Of a DNA stretch of 64,000 bases, positions 33,899-45,480 are shown one piece after another. The position numbers were made by a program, and so were the translations under genes. Position 1 is the first letter of the stretch. Each line of letters starts with the position of its first letter. The notes under the pieces are model-generated. The model was not told the origin of the DNA. It saw only the letters and a list, made by a program, of their open reading frames with translations, and ran no database searches. Origin of the DNA: Wyeomyia smithii. Lineage: Eukaryota; Arthropoda; Insecta; Diptera; Culicidae. Location of the stretch: the NCBI RefSeq assembly GCF_029784165.1, contig NC_073696.1, forward strand, positions 266,320,760 through 266,384,759. Direction: 5' to 3'.

Positions 33899-35830
33899 AC
33901 AGAAAACAGAAAACAGAAAACAGAAAACAGAAAACAGAAAACAGAAAACAGAAAACAGAAAACAGAAAACAGAAAACAGAAAACAGAAAACAGTAAACAG
34001 AAAACAGAAAACAGAAAACAGTAAACAGAAAACAGAAAACAGAAAACAGAAAATAGAAAACAGAAAACAGAAAACAGAAAACAGAAAACAGAAAACAGAA
34101 AACAGACAACAGACAACAGAAAACAGAAAACAGAAAACAGAAAACAGAAAACAGAAAACAGAAAACAGAAAACAGAAAACAGAAAACAGAAAACAGAATA
34201 CACAAAACAGAAAACAGAAAACAGAAAACAGAAAACAGAAAACAGAAAACAGACAACAGAAAACAGAAAACAGAAAACAGAAAACAGAAAACAGAAAACA
34301 GAAAACAGAAAACAGAAAACAGAAAACAGAAAACAGAAAACAGAAAATAAAAAACAGAAAACAGAAAACGGAAAACAGAAAACAGGAAACAGAAAACAGA
34401 AAATAGAAAACAGAAAACAGAAAACAGAAAACAGAAAACAGAAAACAGAAAACAGAAAACAGAAAACAGAAAACAGAAAACAGAATACACAAAACAGAAA
34501 ACAGAAAACAGAAAACAGAAAACAGAAAACAGAAAACAGAAAACAGAAAACAGAAAACAGAAAACAGAAAACAGAAAACAGAAAACAGAAAACAGAAAAC
34601 AGAAAACAGGAAACAGAAAACAGAAAATAGAAAACAGAAAACAGAAAACAGAAAACAGAAAACAGAAAACAGAAAACAGAAAACAGAAAACAGAAAACAG
34701 AAAACAGAAAACAGAAAACAGAAAACAGAAAACAGAATACAGAAAACAGAAAACAGAAAACAGAAAACAGAAAACAGAAAACAGAAAACAGAAAACAGAA
34801 AACAGAAAACAGAAAACAGAAAACAGAAAACAGAAAACAGAAAACAGAAAACAGAAAACAGAAAACAGAAAACAGAAAACAGAAACAGAAAACAGAAAAC
34901 AGAAAACAGAAAACAGAAAACAGAAAACAGAAAACAGAAAACAGAAAACAGAAAACAGAAAACAGAAAACAGAAAACAGAAAACAGAAAACCGAAAACAG
35001 AAAACATAAAACAGAAAACAGAAAACCGAAAACAGAAAATAGAGAACAGAAAATAGAGAACAGAAAACAGAAAACAGAAAACAGAAAACAGAAAACAGAA
35101 AACAGAAAACAGAAAACAGAAAACAGAAAACAGAAAACAGAAAACAGAAAACAGAAAACAGAAAACAGAAAACAGAAAACAGAAAACAGAAAACAGAAAA
35201 CAGAAAACAGAAAACAGAAAACAGAAAACAGAAAACAGAAAACAGAAAACAGAAAACAGAAAACAGAAAACAGAAAACAGAAAACAGAAAACAGAAAACA
35301 GAAAACAGAAAACAGAAAACAGAAAACAGAAAACAGAAAACAGAAAACAGAAAACAGAAAACAGAAAACAGAAAACAGGAAACAGAAAACAGAAAACAGA
35401 AAACAGAAAACAGAAAACAGAAAACAGAAAACAGAAAACAGAAAACAGAAAACAGAAAACAGAAACAGAAAACAGAAAACAGAAAACAGAAAACAGAAAA
35501 CAGAAAACAGAAAACAGAAAACAGAAAACAGAAGACAGAAAACAGAAAACAGAAAACAGAAAACAGAAAACAGAAAACAGAAAACAGAAAACAGAAAACA
35601 GAAAACAGAAAACAGAAAACAGAAAACAGAAAACAGAAAACAGAAAACAGAAAACAGAAAACAGAAAACAGAAAACAGAAAACAGAAAACAGAAAACAGA
35701 AAACAGAAAACAGAAAACAGAAAACAGAAAACAGAAAACAGAGAACAGAAAACAGAAAACAGAAAACAGAAAACAGAAAACAGAAAACAGACAACAGAAA
35801 ACAGAAAACTGAAAATAGAAAACAGAAACC
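33899..35830. repeat. 7-bp tandem array (AAAACAG)n, about 275 copies
   Basis: About 1.93 kb of AAAACAG, the complement of the TTTTCTG unit at 14628-14984. It has scattered single-base variants (AATACAC, GAAAATA, AGACAAC, GGAAAC), some recurring at spaced positions such as ACAGAATACACAAAACAG near 34193 and 34482. That shared variant suggests duplication of larger blocks inside the array. Two one-base contractions (AGAAACAG) occur near 34883 and 35462. Minus-strand frames of 650-778 codons (SVFCFLF repeats) persist only because the unit has no stop in any frame; they are not genes. Confidence 0.96.
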
Positions 35831-36650
35831 AGAAAACAAGAAAAATGAACAGAAAACATTGAAACATAAACAGGAAACAGAAAACTTTAAAAATAAAAAT
35901 AATTAAACAAACAGAAAACAGAAACAGAAAAAGAAAAATATGACAACAGAATACAGAAAACCGAAATTTTGGTTTTTAGAAATCAAAAGATATATTAAAG
36001 TGAAAAAACAAAATATTATATCACAAATCAGATTTGAAATATTATAAATAAAAAATTTCATCCACATTCCACGTGCAAATTTTTGAAAATTTCAAGCCTC
36101 TCCTTTACTGGTGGTAACCTCCCATACAAATTTTATATAATTTCTCCAAAACCGTAGACATTTTACGCTTCCCTCTCTTTCCACGTTGAATAAAGATGGC
36201 CTCAGAGATCGAAGATGAAAATTCCAATAATAGATATCATATATTAGATTTCTGAAAGCAGAAAGCAGAGGTTATAATTGTTTTTAACTCCCTATTAATT
36301 AATTGATTGGTAACCTTGAAGAGAAACGTATGACCTTAGAACTCATCTTTACTTTTATTGAAAATGTGTGGTCGTCCTCAAGAGTACGGTTAGTTTTAGT
36401 TTTTTAAAGCTAGGATTCTATCAAGTCATGGCTTCTATACCGTATTATTCCGGAGCCAAATTCTGGGTTATTCAGCTGGACAACTCCCTGGACAATATTG
36501 ACACTGAATAAAAACTTGTTCAATTCGTCGTCTTTGCGGATTACCATAATTATTTTGAATGATTTTCATTTTATTGTCATCTCTTACAGTATTTCCCGCT
36601 AATTCCAACATTTCTGCAGCAAGATACTCCATTATATCCGCCTGATCGAC

Positions 36651-37342
36651 AGGTACCGTGGAATGGGGTGAAATTGATCAGTGGGGTGAAATTGATCACC
36701 TGAAAACTCGTGATAAAAAAAAACTAATCAAAAGATATTGCTCTCACAACACTAGGCAATGTTAACGTGTCCTTAAACGCAACTTTTGCATGATTCACAT
36801 ACCTGTCAAAGTTAAACCTTACATGCCCGGTGCAATTTCTCATATTTTCAAAAAATTCTTCCAACTCAGTTAAAACTCAATCAAATTTGATCAAACAAGT
36901 TTCCAAATATCAAAAATAGTATTGAATATTCTTAAAGTAATCTTAGTTGAGAATATTCTTAAAGTAATCTTAGTTACGTCAAATTTGGTGAAGTGAGTAA
37001 AGTTTGATAAAAGCTCAAACTGATGACAAGCTGATGAATTTGCAGGAAACCACGAAGATTTTAATTTCAGAGCTAGTTTTTGAGCTTTTGTAACAAACCG
37101 AATTGAAATCGGTTTAACGACGATCAAATATAAGCAAATTTAGCAACAAGCAGCTCGTTAACCAAAATAAACAAATTTTAACCTGAAATATCGTTATTGT
37201 CGTTTCCAAACTAGCTGTAAATGATATTTTTTAGCACACAAATCATCATTCATCTTTAACATATCGAAAAAAGCACATTGCCAAAAGAATGTATGGATTT
37301 CAACGGTGATCAATTTTACCCCAATTTACCTCATACTACCTT
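36651..37342. repeat. GGGGTGAAATTGATCA element
   Basis: The left side has two copies of GGGGTGAAATTGATCA (about 36665 and 36683). The right side has the complement TGATCAATTTTACCCCAATT at about 37307, and both outer edges start GGTA in inverted orientation. This looks like a degenerate terminal-inverted-repeat element of about 690 bp. A related word sits at 37499-37515 beside the next element. Inside, a 25-bp word starting GAATATTCTTAAAGTAATCT occurs twice, at 36923 and 36951. No coding. Confidence 0.5.
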
Positions 37343-37515
37343 ATAGAATTATCGAATTTATTTCATGAAGTAGACGATAGAAATTTCACCAATAGCCATA
37401 GTGGTTTACTGGAGCACATACCAGTACTTGTTTTAAAATTATACTATTTTGGGAAAAATGTACATGAAGCTAGTTAATTGGAATTTTGTTATAAAAATTG
37501 ATCAATTTCACCCAA

Positions 37516-37808
37516 CAATAGCCATAGCCTACTATGCAAAAAATAAAATTTTCAATTTTTTTGTTTCTGCATGAAACTAAATGTTGTCTTCGGCAAAGTT
37601 GTAGATAATTTTATTACAAACAACTTTGCTTGTGAGACTTTTGCTCTATATACTGTAGATTTTGAAAAAACTTATGTTTCGTATGACTATGTCTGTAAAA
37701 TCAGTTTTTTGCTTCTAACTTTTTTGTTTGATTTTTTTTATAAACACACTGTTCTAGAGAATTTTAGGCCTTATCATGTTTTAAAAATTTTGTGAAGACA
37801 CTATGCAA
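37516..37808 (+). repeat. Long inverted repeat, left arm
   Basis: About 290 bp, highly similar to the reverse complement of 40060-40352. It starts AATAGCCATAGCCTACTATG and ends near GAAGACACTATGC. Together the arms bracket about 2.25 kb containing a foldback MITE and a LINE. Confidence 0.8.
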
Positions 37809-37937
37809 AAATTCCTTTTGGTTCAAAAGATAAAAGCAAAAATAACAATAATTTACCCTATTTTCAACTGTGGATTACAGAAGAGGGGGACGCCCGGAAG
37901 TACACTCTCACCGTCATTTTGAAGCTTCAGGTTAGTA

Positions 37938-38705
37938 CTACAAAATGGTGAAAGAGTTACTCGTCCGACTCGTCACAATTTGGAGAAAGAGCGTCAAACA
38001 TTTTCGTAGTTTTGCGTACTCTTCCTTCAGTAGAAAGAGATATCTTCATAGTAACACGGTTTTGGGCTAATTGTATATGTATGTATGATTGCATATGTAA
38101 GTGTGTGTCTCTATGGACGTATGTGTGTGAATGTATGTGTGGATATATCTGTGTATGTAAGTATAGATATCTATAAGTACGGATATCGTTATATGTTTTG
38201 CATTATTTAGAATGCCGTAGAAAACCTGCCGAAAACTTCACTACCGAAGTAGTCCGATAACCTGCTGAAATTTTTATTGATAGGTACAATCATATTCTCT
38301 GATATCATACGTGAGTGTAAAAGCAAAAAGCAAATTGGTAGTAGCCTCTCTCTCCTGCTTATTGGTTTTCACAACAGCTTGCTGACGATACACGCACTGC
38401 ATGGCTTTTTGCGATGACAATGTAAAACACACAATCACCCAGATTTATTACATAATCCTAGCAATATTTTGAAATTGGAATCTGAATAAGAAATACACAT
38501 ACACTCTTTTTCCACACATATACGATTATAGAGACACACACTTACATACGCAAACATATATACACACACAAAATGTCCAAAACTGTATTACTATGAAGAT
38601 ATCTTGTCCGCTGAAGTCAACGCAAAACTACGAAAATGTCTAACGCGCTTTCTAAAAATTGTGACGAGTCGGACGAGTAACTCTTCCACCATTTTGTAGT
38701 ACTAT
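37938..38705. mobile_element. Foldback MITE with ~200-bp arms
   Basis: The ends are TAGTACTACAAAATGG on the left and its complement ending GTAGTACTA on the right. The arms (about 37938-38140 and 38505-38705) pair along most of their length, including GAGTTACTCGTCCGACTCGT and AGATATCTTCATAGTAA. (TG)n/(CA)n tracts lie toward the loop. No protein is encoded. Confidence 0.75.
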
Positions 38706-40058
38706 TTTTTTCCGTGTTGGGTATTTTATCACTGCGACCAATTTTTTGATCTTTTGTGACATATGCCCTTTTTAATTTTGCTAAGTCAGGATAACGTACC
38801 ACTATTGGAAATGGCCATCATGATATGACCAATAGCATTAGTCCAGTCTGGTATTACACTTCGCATGAAGCGAATAACCGTACTGGGAGTTGTTCTCCAG
38901 ATTTCAGAGGGTTCTAACAGCCCCCTTTTGAAGAACTTATGTCTTTTATTAATATTTGCCGGACATCGGCATAACAGGTGTTCCGAGTCTTTTTTTTCCA
39001 TGCCACATAAGCGACACGTATCATCTTGAAGTTTTTTCATAAGCTTCAAGTGATAACGGCTCGGACAATGCCCTGTTATTAGACCAGTATATGTGCTTAG
39101 ATCTTTCTTTGAAAGCTCCAGTATTTTGCGAGTCATAGGTTCGGTGTTATAAACCTCTTTGACTGCCTACCAATGGAAGTATTTGTCCAGTTGGACTCCA
39201 CCTTCGAAATTTCCCATGCTTTCAGCTCCATTTTAAGTGAAGAAGCGGATAAGCCACAGTAAGGTTCTGGTCCTATGTACTGATGAGACGATCCAAGTCT
39301 TGCAAGTTCATCGGCTTTTTCGTTCCCATCGATTCCACAGGAACCAGGAACCCAATATAAATTTACTTGATTATTGCAACCCAGTGTTTGAAGTGATTGA
39401 GAACACTCCTAAACAAGTTTTGATGTGCATGTTGCAGACTTCAGAGCATTTAAAGCTGCTTGACTGTCGGACATGATGCAAATGTTTGAGTGTCTGTATT
39501 TCCTGCGTAGGCATATAACAGAACATTCTAGTATTGCTTGGACTTCGGCTTGGAAAACGGTTGACCATCGACCCATCGGAATTGATAGATCTACTCCTGG
39601 GCCTGTTATCCCTGCTCCCACTCGATCGTTCATTTTTGAACCATCTGTGTAAAAAACAATTGATCCCGGACGGAGATCGGGACCCCCGCGTTCCCAAACA
39701 TTGCGCTCAGGTTTAACTATTTGATATCTTCCTTCAAAGTTGTATCTTTTCTCCATCCAGTCTTCATTGTTGGTTACTAGGGGATTGATACGAATAGTTT
39801 TTAGAATATTTAGATGACCTGTTAGGTCTCCTTCAAAGAGTTTTAAGAGTCTTTTAATCCTTAAAGTTGAAGTTTTTCCAACTTATCTTGAGCACCTCTT
39901 TCTTTTGTTTTTGGACACCAGACCAGTGAAGCGTAGGTAATTCTGGGTCTCACAATAGCCGAATAAATCCAATGGATCATTTTCGGTTTTAGTCCCCATT
40001 GTTTACCAAAAGTTTTATTACATATCCATAGAGTATTTGTGGCTTTGAACCAGAACGA
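38706..40058 (-). pseudogene. 5'-truncated LINE with RNase H domain (R1/LOA/I group)
   Basis: A minus-strand non-LTR element. Near 40060-39900 is the end of the RT thumb (SAIVRPRITYASLVW). From 39756 to about 39290 is an RNase H domain with all four acidic residues visible: FYTDGSKMNDRVGAG, FQAEVQAILE, IMSDSQAALN and, after a frameshift, GNEKADELA. From 39136 to 38786 is a C-terminal domain with a CRLCGMEKKDSEHLLCRC zinc knuckle. Minus-strand poly(A) is represented by the T run at 38706-38712, which abuts the foldback MITE. Its 5' truncation point is at the inner edge of the right inverted-repeat arm. It belongs to a different family from the RNase H LINE at 6387-7618, but its C-terminal domain resembles 59566-59975. 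Confidence 0.85.
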
Positions 40059-40059
40059 A

Positions 40060-40352
40060 TTTTAGCATAGTGCCTTCATGAAATTTTTAAAACATGATAA
40101 GGCCTAAAATTCTTTAGAACAGTGTGTTTATAAAAAAAAATCAAACAAAAAAGTTAGAAGCAAAAAACTGATTTTACAGACATAGTCATACGAAACTTAA
40201 GTTTTTACAAAAACTACAGTATATAGAGCAAAAGTTTTGTAAGCAAAGTTGTTTGTAATAAAATTATCTACAACTCTGCCGAAGACAACTTTTAGTTTCA
40301 TGCAGAAACAAAAAAGTTGAAAATTTTATTTTTTGCATAGTAGGCTATGGCT
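40060..40352 (-). repeat. Long inverted repeat, right arm
   Basis: The reverse complement of this stretch matches 37516-37808 almost base for base, including the CTATAGTGTC/GCATAGTG end and the GGCTATGGCTATTG end. Confidence 0.8.
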
Positions 40353-40746
40353 ATTGTGGCATATCACCATAATGTGGGCAATTTCAATATAAACAATTGC
40401 TTTTAAGACACTATAGTCCTAAAGTAAAGCACTTAGGCACTATAGAATTGAGTTCGCGACATTGCTATTTTAAACCACTGTGCGTTCCATGGTACCCCAA
40501 CACTAACGCACATATTCTCCAAAGCGCAGCAGACGATGAATTCGACGAGATTTAAAACACAGCAAGCAATGACGTGATTTTGTCTTTCTCTTGACTTGGC
40601 CTTCTTTGCGACCATGAGATTGTCTTAGATACCTATGGAGAGGACTCACGCTACAAGCATGCCACGTGACGTAGGTGATGGAATGAGGGAATTTGAAAAA
40701 GAGGACGGACTGTGCTGCACACTGTCACTTGTGAACTATATAACTA

Positions 40747-41176
40747 CCCGATCAGAAGGACAAAACAAAAATGAAACAGATGCTGTTAGTTTGTTATGCG
40801 AAAAACCTATCAGGCTGTGTTTTAAATTTGATCCCGTTAGGTGTTAAAATAACAGAAATTATAACAAAAATTATTCTACTAGTATCAAACCCATATCAAA
40901 CTTTGTTATTAACTTATCAGCTTTCTAACAAAATATGATAGCATATAGAACAGGTTGATAACAACCATTGTTACTAATAACATGGTTTGATAGAGACGAA
41001 ATATTTGTAGATTTGGTTCAGAACAACTTCATTTCAGGGTTTGTTTTGGTATCTCGTTCAGATTAATTAATGATGTCAGAAGCATATGGAAAAATACAAA
41101 TTCGTATCAAAATATGTTATTTGTATCTCGTGTAGATAGATTTTTGAATTTTTTTAGTTATGCTCTTCTGATCGGG
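40747..41176. mobile_element. MITE with CCCGATCAGAAG ends and TA duplication
   Basis: A 430-bp non-coding element. It starts CCCGATCAGAAGGACAAAAC and ends with the complement of CCCGATCAGAAGAGCATAAC, flanked by TA at 40745-40746 and 41177-41178. This arrangement fits a Tc1/mariner-mobilised MITE. The interior is AT-rich. Confidence 0.8.
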
Positions 41177-41485
41177 TATCAACAAGGTTATCGAAGCTAA
41201 AGCCAAACTGAAGCTAGTACAAAATACTCTACTGCGAAGTCGAGATAATAGATTGCTATTTGCCGATGACACAGGATGATTCTAATTGTCTTATTATTTC
41301 CTCACACACTGCAAGCACAAAGAACAACGAGCTACCAACACACAAAATTAACTATTAGCAGTGTCTAAGCGAAGCATAAAACGAACACGTCAGATTGGTA
41401 CAAAATCACTGTTGCTACAGACCAGAGCCTGACAAAGTCACTTTCAATGGACAATTATCAGGTTATAGTGACGCTTTGACCCGTC

Positions 41486-41617
41486 GCTTTGAATTGAAAA
41501 GCTTTTGTATCATTTCCGAGCACTTCGTGAGTCACATGAAACCCAGTCGAAAGCTCTTGCTTTGACTTTGACAACTAAAGGGCTTGAAATTGATACAAAT
41601 GCTTTTCAATTGAAAGC
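41486..41617. repeat. Inverted repeat (28-bp arms)
   Basis: GCTTTGAATTGAAAAGCTTT (from 41486) pairs with a segment ending AATGCTTTTCAATTGAAAGC (to 41617), about 26 of 28 positions, with a 76-bp loop. It could be a small foldback or an RNA hairpin. Confidence 0.55.
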
Positions 41618-42761
41618 AGAGATTATCACCATCACTCTCACATGACGATTCTCAATTGAAAATGATAATAAGCGTTGACGAAGATTGCTCAAAGCATATA
41701 TAGGAAAGAGAGAGGAAATATTGACCACAACTTGCGTGACGTATTCATTGAATGCCGTTGCCGTTCTAACTACAGCTTGCGGTATTAGAAAACAATCATT
41801 AAACGACGCGAAGCGGTGCTAATTTACATTGAGACGCTGAGGAAAAGGAAAGAGTCCTCTCTCCGGCACTCTCCGTCAGTTGGAATAGTCATCAGTTTCA
41901 TTTGAAATGATCCGATGAACAACAGACGGGAAAGAAAGAAAAAAGTGATTCGATGACAGTAGCCGAAAATAATCAAATGAAATTGAAACTGTTCGAATCG
42001 AAATGATAACGCCAAATATTAGGTTTCATTGTTTTGTTTCGAAAATGTATAACCCTGCCTGTATGACGGTGCTCCCCACACAGACAGGAGATCCAAAATC
42101 TAGTTCGGTGGAAGGTGATCTCTCATCACCTGTAGGTAATTGAATGAGCAGGTGTGTCACCTTACAAACATATTATGTTTGAAATCGCAGCATTCTGCAC
42201 TACGACTTACCGCAGCCTCTGCCTGCTGCTGATCGATTCACTTCCCAGTAAATCATCCTTTTGATCGGATAAACAACGAAGATACAATTTGTGCCAGCTT
42301 TATTTTATACGTAACAACTGAGAGTTATACATCCAGTGGGCGTTTTATTGTGCATTCGAGCTACCAAAACTACAACATCGGTTAGAAAGTCAAATCAATT
42401 TTATACTTTGGTGTCGACTATTTTGAGGAAGAAAGGTAGTTTGTTATTTAGTTTGATTAAGACTGACACTGATACTTGGTTTTATTTCTAGCTCTGATTG
42501 GTCGACCTAAGCGTTCACAAAAGCTGCACGTTTCTTTGATGGTACAATAATCAGCGATCGATGTTTCGGTTTTCAATGCACCGCTTTGTTACCGTAAAAT
42601 GCAATTATATGTCAAAAATAAAAATCGAGAACCCAAATTCAGTAACTAAATATCGAGGGTTACTGTTCGAGAGTTAGTTGTCTAAAATATTAAAACTGAT
42701 CTAATATAACAACAAGACTTGACTCTCACTTTCGTCTCTTTTTTTTGTCCCAAAGCATAAC
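41618..42761. other. Unassigned; possible 3' flank of a minus-strand gene
   Basis: No gene recognised. If 42762-43147 is a terminal exon, this holds its 3' untranslated region. AATAAA on the minus strand occurs at about 42481-42486 and again near 42300. Confidence 0.3.
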
Positions 42762-43147
42762 TTAACCGCTGAATTCCCGTCTGAGAGCCTGCACGACCTG
42801 CACCAACCACATCAGCCAGATTGACAGGATGCAATTAAATCCTCCGTAAAACTGCGCTGGTACTACCACAGAGTCTCGAACCTTTTCGTCATGGCGACCC
42901 TCCTCTTGTGGCATCTGACAGCAGAAAAACGATGAATTAAAAATGATTCCAACTGCTCCGCTCAACACCGCAAATCCTTGGCGGACGGAATTGGTGCAGT
43001 AATCGAAAATGAAGTTGTAGCCTTGCGGGAAATCAAGGATCTCGCGGATCCATTTGAGTTCAAGCGGATTGAAGACACCCGTAGGACGGACGGAGATCGG
43101 ATTCGCTGTCAGCCGGTTGATCTCCGAAAATCGGTCAGCAAGTCGAA
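42762..43147 (-). CDS. Candidate terminal exon of a host membrane protein (unidentified)
   Basis: A minus-strand open stretch of about 128 codons ending in TAA at 42762-42764. It begins directly after TTATTATTTCAG (AG at 43149-43148), a good splice-acceptor pattern, and the first two bases complete a split codon. The product starts RLADRFSEINRLTANPIS and contains FDYCTNSVRQGFAVLSGAVG leading into a hydrophobic, Cys-containing segment. A polar loop (MPQEEGRHDEKVRDS) follows, then a second hydrophobic segment (CILSIWLMWLVQVVQAL) and a short RREFSG tail. Two membrane helices are likely. A second acceptor-like site, TTTTTCTGCTGTCAG, occurs inside the frame, so the exon could be shorter. I do not recognise the family. 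Unlike the surrounding frames it has no transposon motif and reads like protein. Confidence 0.5.
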
Positions 43148-43990
43148 CTGAAATAATAACTTTTCACAAACGGAACGGACGGACTGCCTGCCTGGACACG
43201 ACACGACTGACGTCGAATCTCTCGAGCACTGCACAGCAGAACCGGCCCGCTGCTATAATATTTCTCCGCGCAGTAAATTCGAATCAAAACGTCAGAATAG
43301 TGCTTCCTACCGGATTGAAGCGAAAACCAATTTCGCCAATGCTGTCATTTTCGTGGTGCATTCGGTTTTTTTTTTTCGTTGGTGCGTTTAATTATAGTGG
43401 GGAAATTTGATTGATTTTTTCTTGCTCGCTCTATCACTGACGGTTGGGAGTTGTTTTTTTTCTTCCTGCTCTTAAAGGGAGGAGCGACATCATTGGTTTG
43501 AATATTGGAGGGCATCTGCGTCGCCACTGGCACGAGGGGCGTCAATCCGGCTAACCGATCCGAACCAAGCAGGGTTTTTGACGGACAGCAACCGCGAATT
43601 AAAATCGTTTTCTGACGGGTAGCGAATGAAGTGGAATTTGCAGAAATACATTCGGAATGCACTCGCCGATTCCTACATATACATGCGAGTGGTGGTTCTA
43701 TTTTCGTTGGAATCGATTTGTTTTCGATGGCTGTGGGCAAGGTTTATCCTCCCTTCCTCCCGGCCAGAGACGTGACAAAAATTTCTATCACTAAAACCGA
43801 TTCCCACGAACTGTCGAGCTGGATCGGACAGGATCGATCGCAATAAATTAAACCACATAAGCTACTTATGCATTCTAGAGCAGAGCTTAAGACCCTGGGA
43901 ACGGCTGCTCATCGATTTGCGATAGAAAAGTAACTTTGATGCGGTGCAAATTTTTTTTAAAATATTTGCGATCGAAATGTATTATTTCAG

Positions 43991-44111
43991 TTTGAAGAGT
44001 TTTCCAATCCTCACGACAACTTGGCAGCTTTCTTGTTGGATGAACATGAGCGACTTTTGCCACCAATAATGCAGGCAGCAAAGAAAACCCACGATCACAA
44101 TCCTAAAACAC
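43991..44111 (+). CDS. Possible short host exon (unidentified)
   Basis: ATTATTTCAG at 43981-43990 resembles a splice acceptor. The next 121 bases are open on the plus strand and encode FEEFSNPHDNLAAFLLDEHE followed by RLLPPIMQAAKKTHDHNPKT. A plausible donor, CAC followed by GTGAGC, is at 44109-44117; without splicing the frame stops about 16 codons later. The product is hydrophilic and helix-prone and I do not recognise it. A frame this short can arise by chance, and it lies on the opposite strand from 42762-43147, so the two cannot belong to one transcript. Confidence 0.2.
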
Positions 44112-45216
44112 GTGAGCCGCGAATGAGGAAATTTATACAGCGGAACTGAACTACCGGCCGAGTATAGAGAAGAAGAGAAAAAAAGATCGCGGTTCTCAGA
44201 TTGCTAATGAAACGAAATAACCGGCGGCGCAAACGGCGCAGGTCAAAGCAAACCCACAACAAGTGTGTGAGGTTGTAAATTTTCTCCGAAGCAGGTAAAT
44301 TTTCACTGGCAGGAAGGAGGCTCAACACAAGCACCACAGAGCTGAGCTAACTGAATGATTAAAGAAGCCACGTCAGGGGAATGAAGCGCAATGAGCTTCA
44401 GCTTTTTGTATGCTCCGGGGGAGAAAATGTACGGCTGGCGGACGGGGAGGAGATGTTACCTATAAAATTTAAATTAATGTAAATGGTGTCGCTGTTTGAA
44501 TCAAAGATCGGTTTCGGAAGATAGAGAGTCCAGGCTGCCAGAGCTAGCCTTGTGTCTGTCTGTCTGTCTGTCCGTCGCCGGTGAATTAACTCAGCGCGAG
44601 GGAAAAGTTAAGTGTAACACCGAACGAAACCCGAAGACAATGGATTAATAATCTTTTAGCATGTTGAGCAGTCAGGGGAAAACATCTTGTTTGCAATTGG
44701 AAACGGTCTTTTTTGCCTTCTTTGTTCATCAACTGCTGGTACATTAGTTGACCCTAGGGTCGAGGTTTCGGCCGAATAGCAACAGCAGCAGCAGCGACAA
44801 CGCCATTTAAACGTGGGAATTTGGTTAACAAATCACTCTGATAGCGTGTCACAGCGAAAGGCGGCAATTCGGTAAACTAGAGCAATCGTTGATTTGAATG
44901 CTAGCCGGTGATGGAACCAAACAGAGCTTTTAATTACTGGAATCAACAGAGCATGGGGCCGTCATTACGCATGTTGCGGTAGTTTTGATTGTCCTCCAAT
45001 CTCATGACTTCTCAGTGTCATGAAGAAAGGATCTTAATGTTGGCAATCACGCAGAGAAAAACATACTCGAAGACATACTTGATAAAGCATTTACTTCAGG
45101 GTATCACTGTGATTTGTTGTCGATCAAACCGTGAATTAGATATATTATATTGAATGATCATTGGTAAACACAAAACCTTAGAGTACAGAAGAGCGAAAAG
45201 GCTCAGAAGTTTCTGC
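44112..45216. other. Unassigned stretch
   Basis: No gene recognised. It contains a short (CTGT)n run near 44552-44572 and a CAG-rich stretch near 44781-44795. The moderate GC content suggests host single-copy DNA. Confidence 0.35.
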
Positions 45217-45480
45217 GGTTTATCTCTATATCTCTCTTTATCCCACTCTCCCTATCTCTTTATCCACTTTCTTCTATCTCTCCTTATCCCCATCTCTCTA
45301 TCTTTCAGTATCCCTCTCTCTATTTCTTTTTATCTTTCTTTTTATTCTTCTCTCTCTATCCTTGTCTCTCTCTTTTCTTTACCTCTCTTTCTCTCTCTAT
45401 TCCTCTCTCTCTACCCCTCTCTCTCTCTCCTCATCCCTCTCTCTATCGCTCTCTATGTCTCTATCCTACTACACACACAC
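45217..45480. repeat. (CTCTATC)-rich pyrimidine tract ending in (CA)n
   Basis: Dense CTCTCTCTATC words on the plus strand, ending in ACACACACAC at about 45470. The 150-codon frame across it is compositional. Confidence 0.85.

Noticed and set aside
33531..35867. Minus-strand open frames of 650-778 codons
   Set aside because: They are translations of a 7-bp array whose unit lacks stops in every frame; the product is pure SVFCFLF-type repetition.
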